64,000 nucleotides of DNA from Aculops lycopersici (lineage: Eukaryota; Arthropoda; Arachnida; Trombidiformes; Eriophyidae), in the NCBI GenBank assembly GCA_015350385.1, contig WNKI01000002.1, forward strand, positions 8,396,947 through 8,460,946, written 5' to 3'. Shown piece by piece: positions 62,705-64,000 of the stretch (the stretch's first letter is position 1; each line of letters begins with the position of its first letter). Position numbers and translations under genes: made by a program. The notes beneath the pieces are model-generated. The model ran no database searches, was not told the DNA's origin, and saw nothing but the letters and a program-made list of their open reading frames with translations.

Positions 62705-64000
62705 ATGTCGAAGCCAGAAGACCTTAGGGTGCCTAAGTTCAATGGGTCAGGGTTTAGCCTATGGAAGAGGAGAGTTTACGCGGCATTAACGGCAAGAGGC
62801 CTCTCAGCAATTATTGTCAAGCCTGAAGCAGGAACAGAAGTTTCCATCGAGAAGGATGCGCAAGCAGTGTCGCTCCTCTTGAACAGCTTGGACGACGATG
62901 TTGGGCAGAAAGTAATAGCCTGCGACACAGCCCACGATATATGGTCCAGATTACTAACAATTTATGAGAACACCAGTTCCATAAATGTTGGTATGCTGCT
63001 GGAAAAGTATCATTCCTACAGGAAAGAAGTGACAGATGATATGTCCACTCATGTCAGCAAGGTAGAGAGTCTAGCAATCCAACTAGCTCAAGTCAATCAG
63101 CCTCAATCCGAAGAATCAATCATGGCGAAGTTATTACACAGTCTGCCAGATTCATTCAATGCGTTGAAAGAGGCATGGGACTCAGTGAGCGAGGGACAGA
63201 GGACAAGGACCAACCTAGTAACTAGGTTACTCAGGTACGATAGACCAAACATGGTGCAGGACAAGGTAAGCGAAGTTGCCTTGCTCGCGGGTGGAACTAA
63301 TAACAATGACACGAGGAAGAAGCCTCGTAAGGTTAAATGCTTTAACTGTAGCAAACTAGGCCACTACGCAAGAGATTGTCGCTCGAAGCCGAGCAATCAA
63401 GCAGCATCAAGGAATGAGGAAGCAGGTGTAGCCCTCATCATCAAGGGTAGAGCCGCAATGAGAGACTCCTGGGTGGTGGACTCAGGCGCAACACGGCACG
63501 TTAGCTGCCGTAAAGAGTGGTTTATGGACATTAGGGATACAAACGAGGAGCTATCAGGAGTTGACGATGGTGTGGTCAAGGCTGTAGGCGTCGGAAGTAT
63601 AGTTCTGGACTGTAGTGTTGGCGACAAAACCAACAAGATTACTCTTCAAGACGTTTTGTATGTCCCTGCGATGACATATAACTTGTTCTCAACAGGCCAA
63701 GCAGATGAGCGAGGAGCAAAGACCACACTGGGTGGAGGTATGTGTACCGTGAGAGTCAACGACAAGGTCGTGGCTCTTGGCAAAAGGGAAGGCCCAAGGA
63801 ACTTGTGTATTCTTCAGGCGAGGACACGGCAAGCAGTTGCACTTCTAGTTTCGACACGACGGTCACTAGAAGATTGGCACTCGGCTTTAGGTCATGTGGA
63901 CCCAAAGGTGATAGCAGAGATGGCACGAGACAAGTGTGTCGAGGGTATGGAACTAGTCAATCAGACTACACTTCACTGCGGAAATTGTCCAGCGGGAAAA
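62705..64000 (+). CDS. Ty1/copia Gag-Pol polyprotein, 5' part, runs off the window
   Basis: An open frame of 432 codons from ATG 62705 to the window end without any stop. Order: copia-type Gag with a VPKFNGSGFSLWKRRVYAAL start and IWSRL (~80); CCHC zinc knuckle CFNCSKLGHYARDC (212-225); aspartic protease with WVVDSGATRHVS, active-site Asp259; and the start of the GAG-pre-integrase/integrase zinc-binding region WHSALGH (from 391) with C..C in HCGNCPAGK at the very end. Gag, protease and integrase are in one frame, as in Drosophila copia. Reverse transcriptase and RNase H must lie to the right. The intact frame suggests a recent insertion. The element sits head to head with HCF, about 650 bp from its start codon. 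Confidence 0.93.
   Translation, partial: MSKPEDLRVPKFNGSGFSLWKRRVYAALTARGLSAIIVKPEAGTEVSIEKDAQAVSLLLNSLDDDVGQKVIACDTAHDIWSRLLTIYENTSSINVGMLLEKYHSYRKEVTDDMSTHVSKVESLAIQLAQVNQPQSEESIMAKLLHSLPDSFNALKEAWDSVSEGQRTRTNLVTRLLRYDRPNMVQDKVSEVALLAGGTNNNDTRKKPRKVKCFNCSKLGHYARDCRSKPSNQAASRNEEAGVALIIKGRAAMRDSWVVDSGATRHVSCRKEWFMDIRDTNEELSGVDDGVVKAVGVGSIVLDCSVGDKTNKITLQDVLYVPAMTYNLFSTGQADERGAKTTLGGGMCTVRVNDKVVALGKREGPRNLCILQARTRQAVALLVSTRRSLEDWHSALGHVDPKVIAEMARDKCVEGMELVNQTTLHCGNCPAGK

Noticed and set aside
1..64000. tRNA, rRNA, snRNA genes or CRISPR-like arrays
   Set aside because: No convincing B-box/clover-leaf, rRNA core or regularly spaced direct repeats were noticed on reading; a covariance-model scan would be needed to exclude small RNAs.

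Overview
The window is nuclear DNA from an animal, most likely an arthropod. Support: a Shab-type Kv2 channel, a DBHS paraspeckle-type protein, a Drosophila-like dystroglycan with two cadherin-like units, an insect-type Ly6 protein, a paraxis-type bHLH factor and an LRP1 receptor. Intron poverty is striking. A 13.7 kb LRP1, a 4 kb dystroglycan, HCF, CLP1, NonA and others are single open frames. Only RPS23, Shab, the bHLH gene and the Ly6 gene show introns, of 84 to 846 bp. That, plus tight tail-to-tail packing, suggests an intron-poor acariform mite (for example an eriophyoid), but this placement is inference.

Left part (1-26.9 kb): a relic of exportin-7 (minus), THOC3 (plus) tail to tail with dystroglycan (minus), then about 5 kb of non-coding DNA with simple repeats and a CACTTTTAG hairpin cluster. 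The giant LRP1 gene (11449-25170, plus) and a small orphan secreted protein (26077-26517, plus) follow.

Middle (26.9-39.8 kb): a five-exon Ly6/uPAR gene on the minus strand, reassembled here from splice phases (exons 30778-29659, 29500-29285, 28438-28364, 27707-27657, 27073-26880). It carries an unexpectedly long open N-terminal extension. About 9 kb without a recognisable gene follows.

Right part (39.8-64 kb) is a dense housekeeping block: CLP1 (minus), mRpS33 (plus), a minimal mitochondrial-type AlaRS (plus), SLBP (plus), NonA/NONO (minus), alpha-NAC (plus), MTAP (minus), a small membrane protein (minus) and RPS23 (plus, 2 exons). The Shab K+ channel (plus, 3 exons) follows after about 2.9 kb of 5' DNA. 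Then come a TCF15/scleraxis-type bHLH gene (plus, 2 exons) and HCF (minus), whose stop codons are only 44 bp apart. The right edge holds the 5' part of an intact Ty1/copia retrotransposon running off the window.

The genes do not form one pathway. They share compactness: short intergenic gaps, poly(A) signals overlapping stop codons, and loss or remodelling of otherwise conserved modules. Examples are AlaRS without editing domain, LRP1 without ligand cluster I, dystroglycan without the dystrophin-binding PPxY, CLP1 with an altered Walker A, and HCF without its processing region. Low-complexity insertions also occur inside folded domains (Shab T1, LRP1 LA and EGF repeats). No RNA genes, CRISPR arrays or bacterial-type elements were seen.
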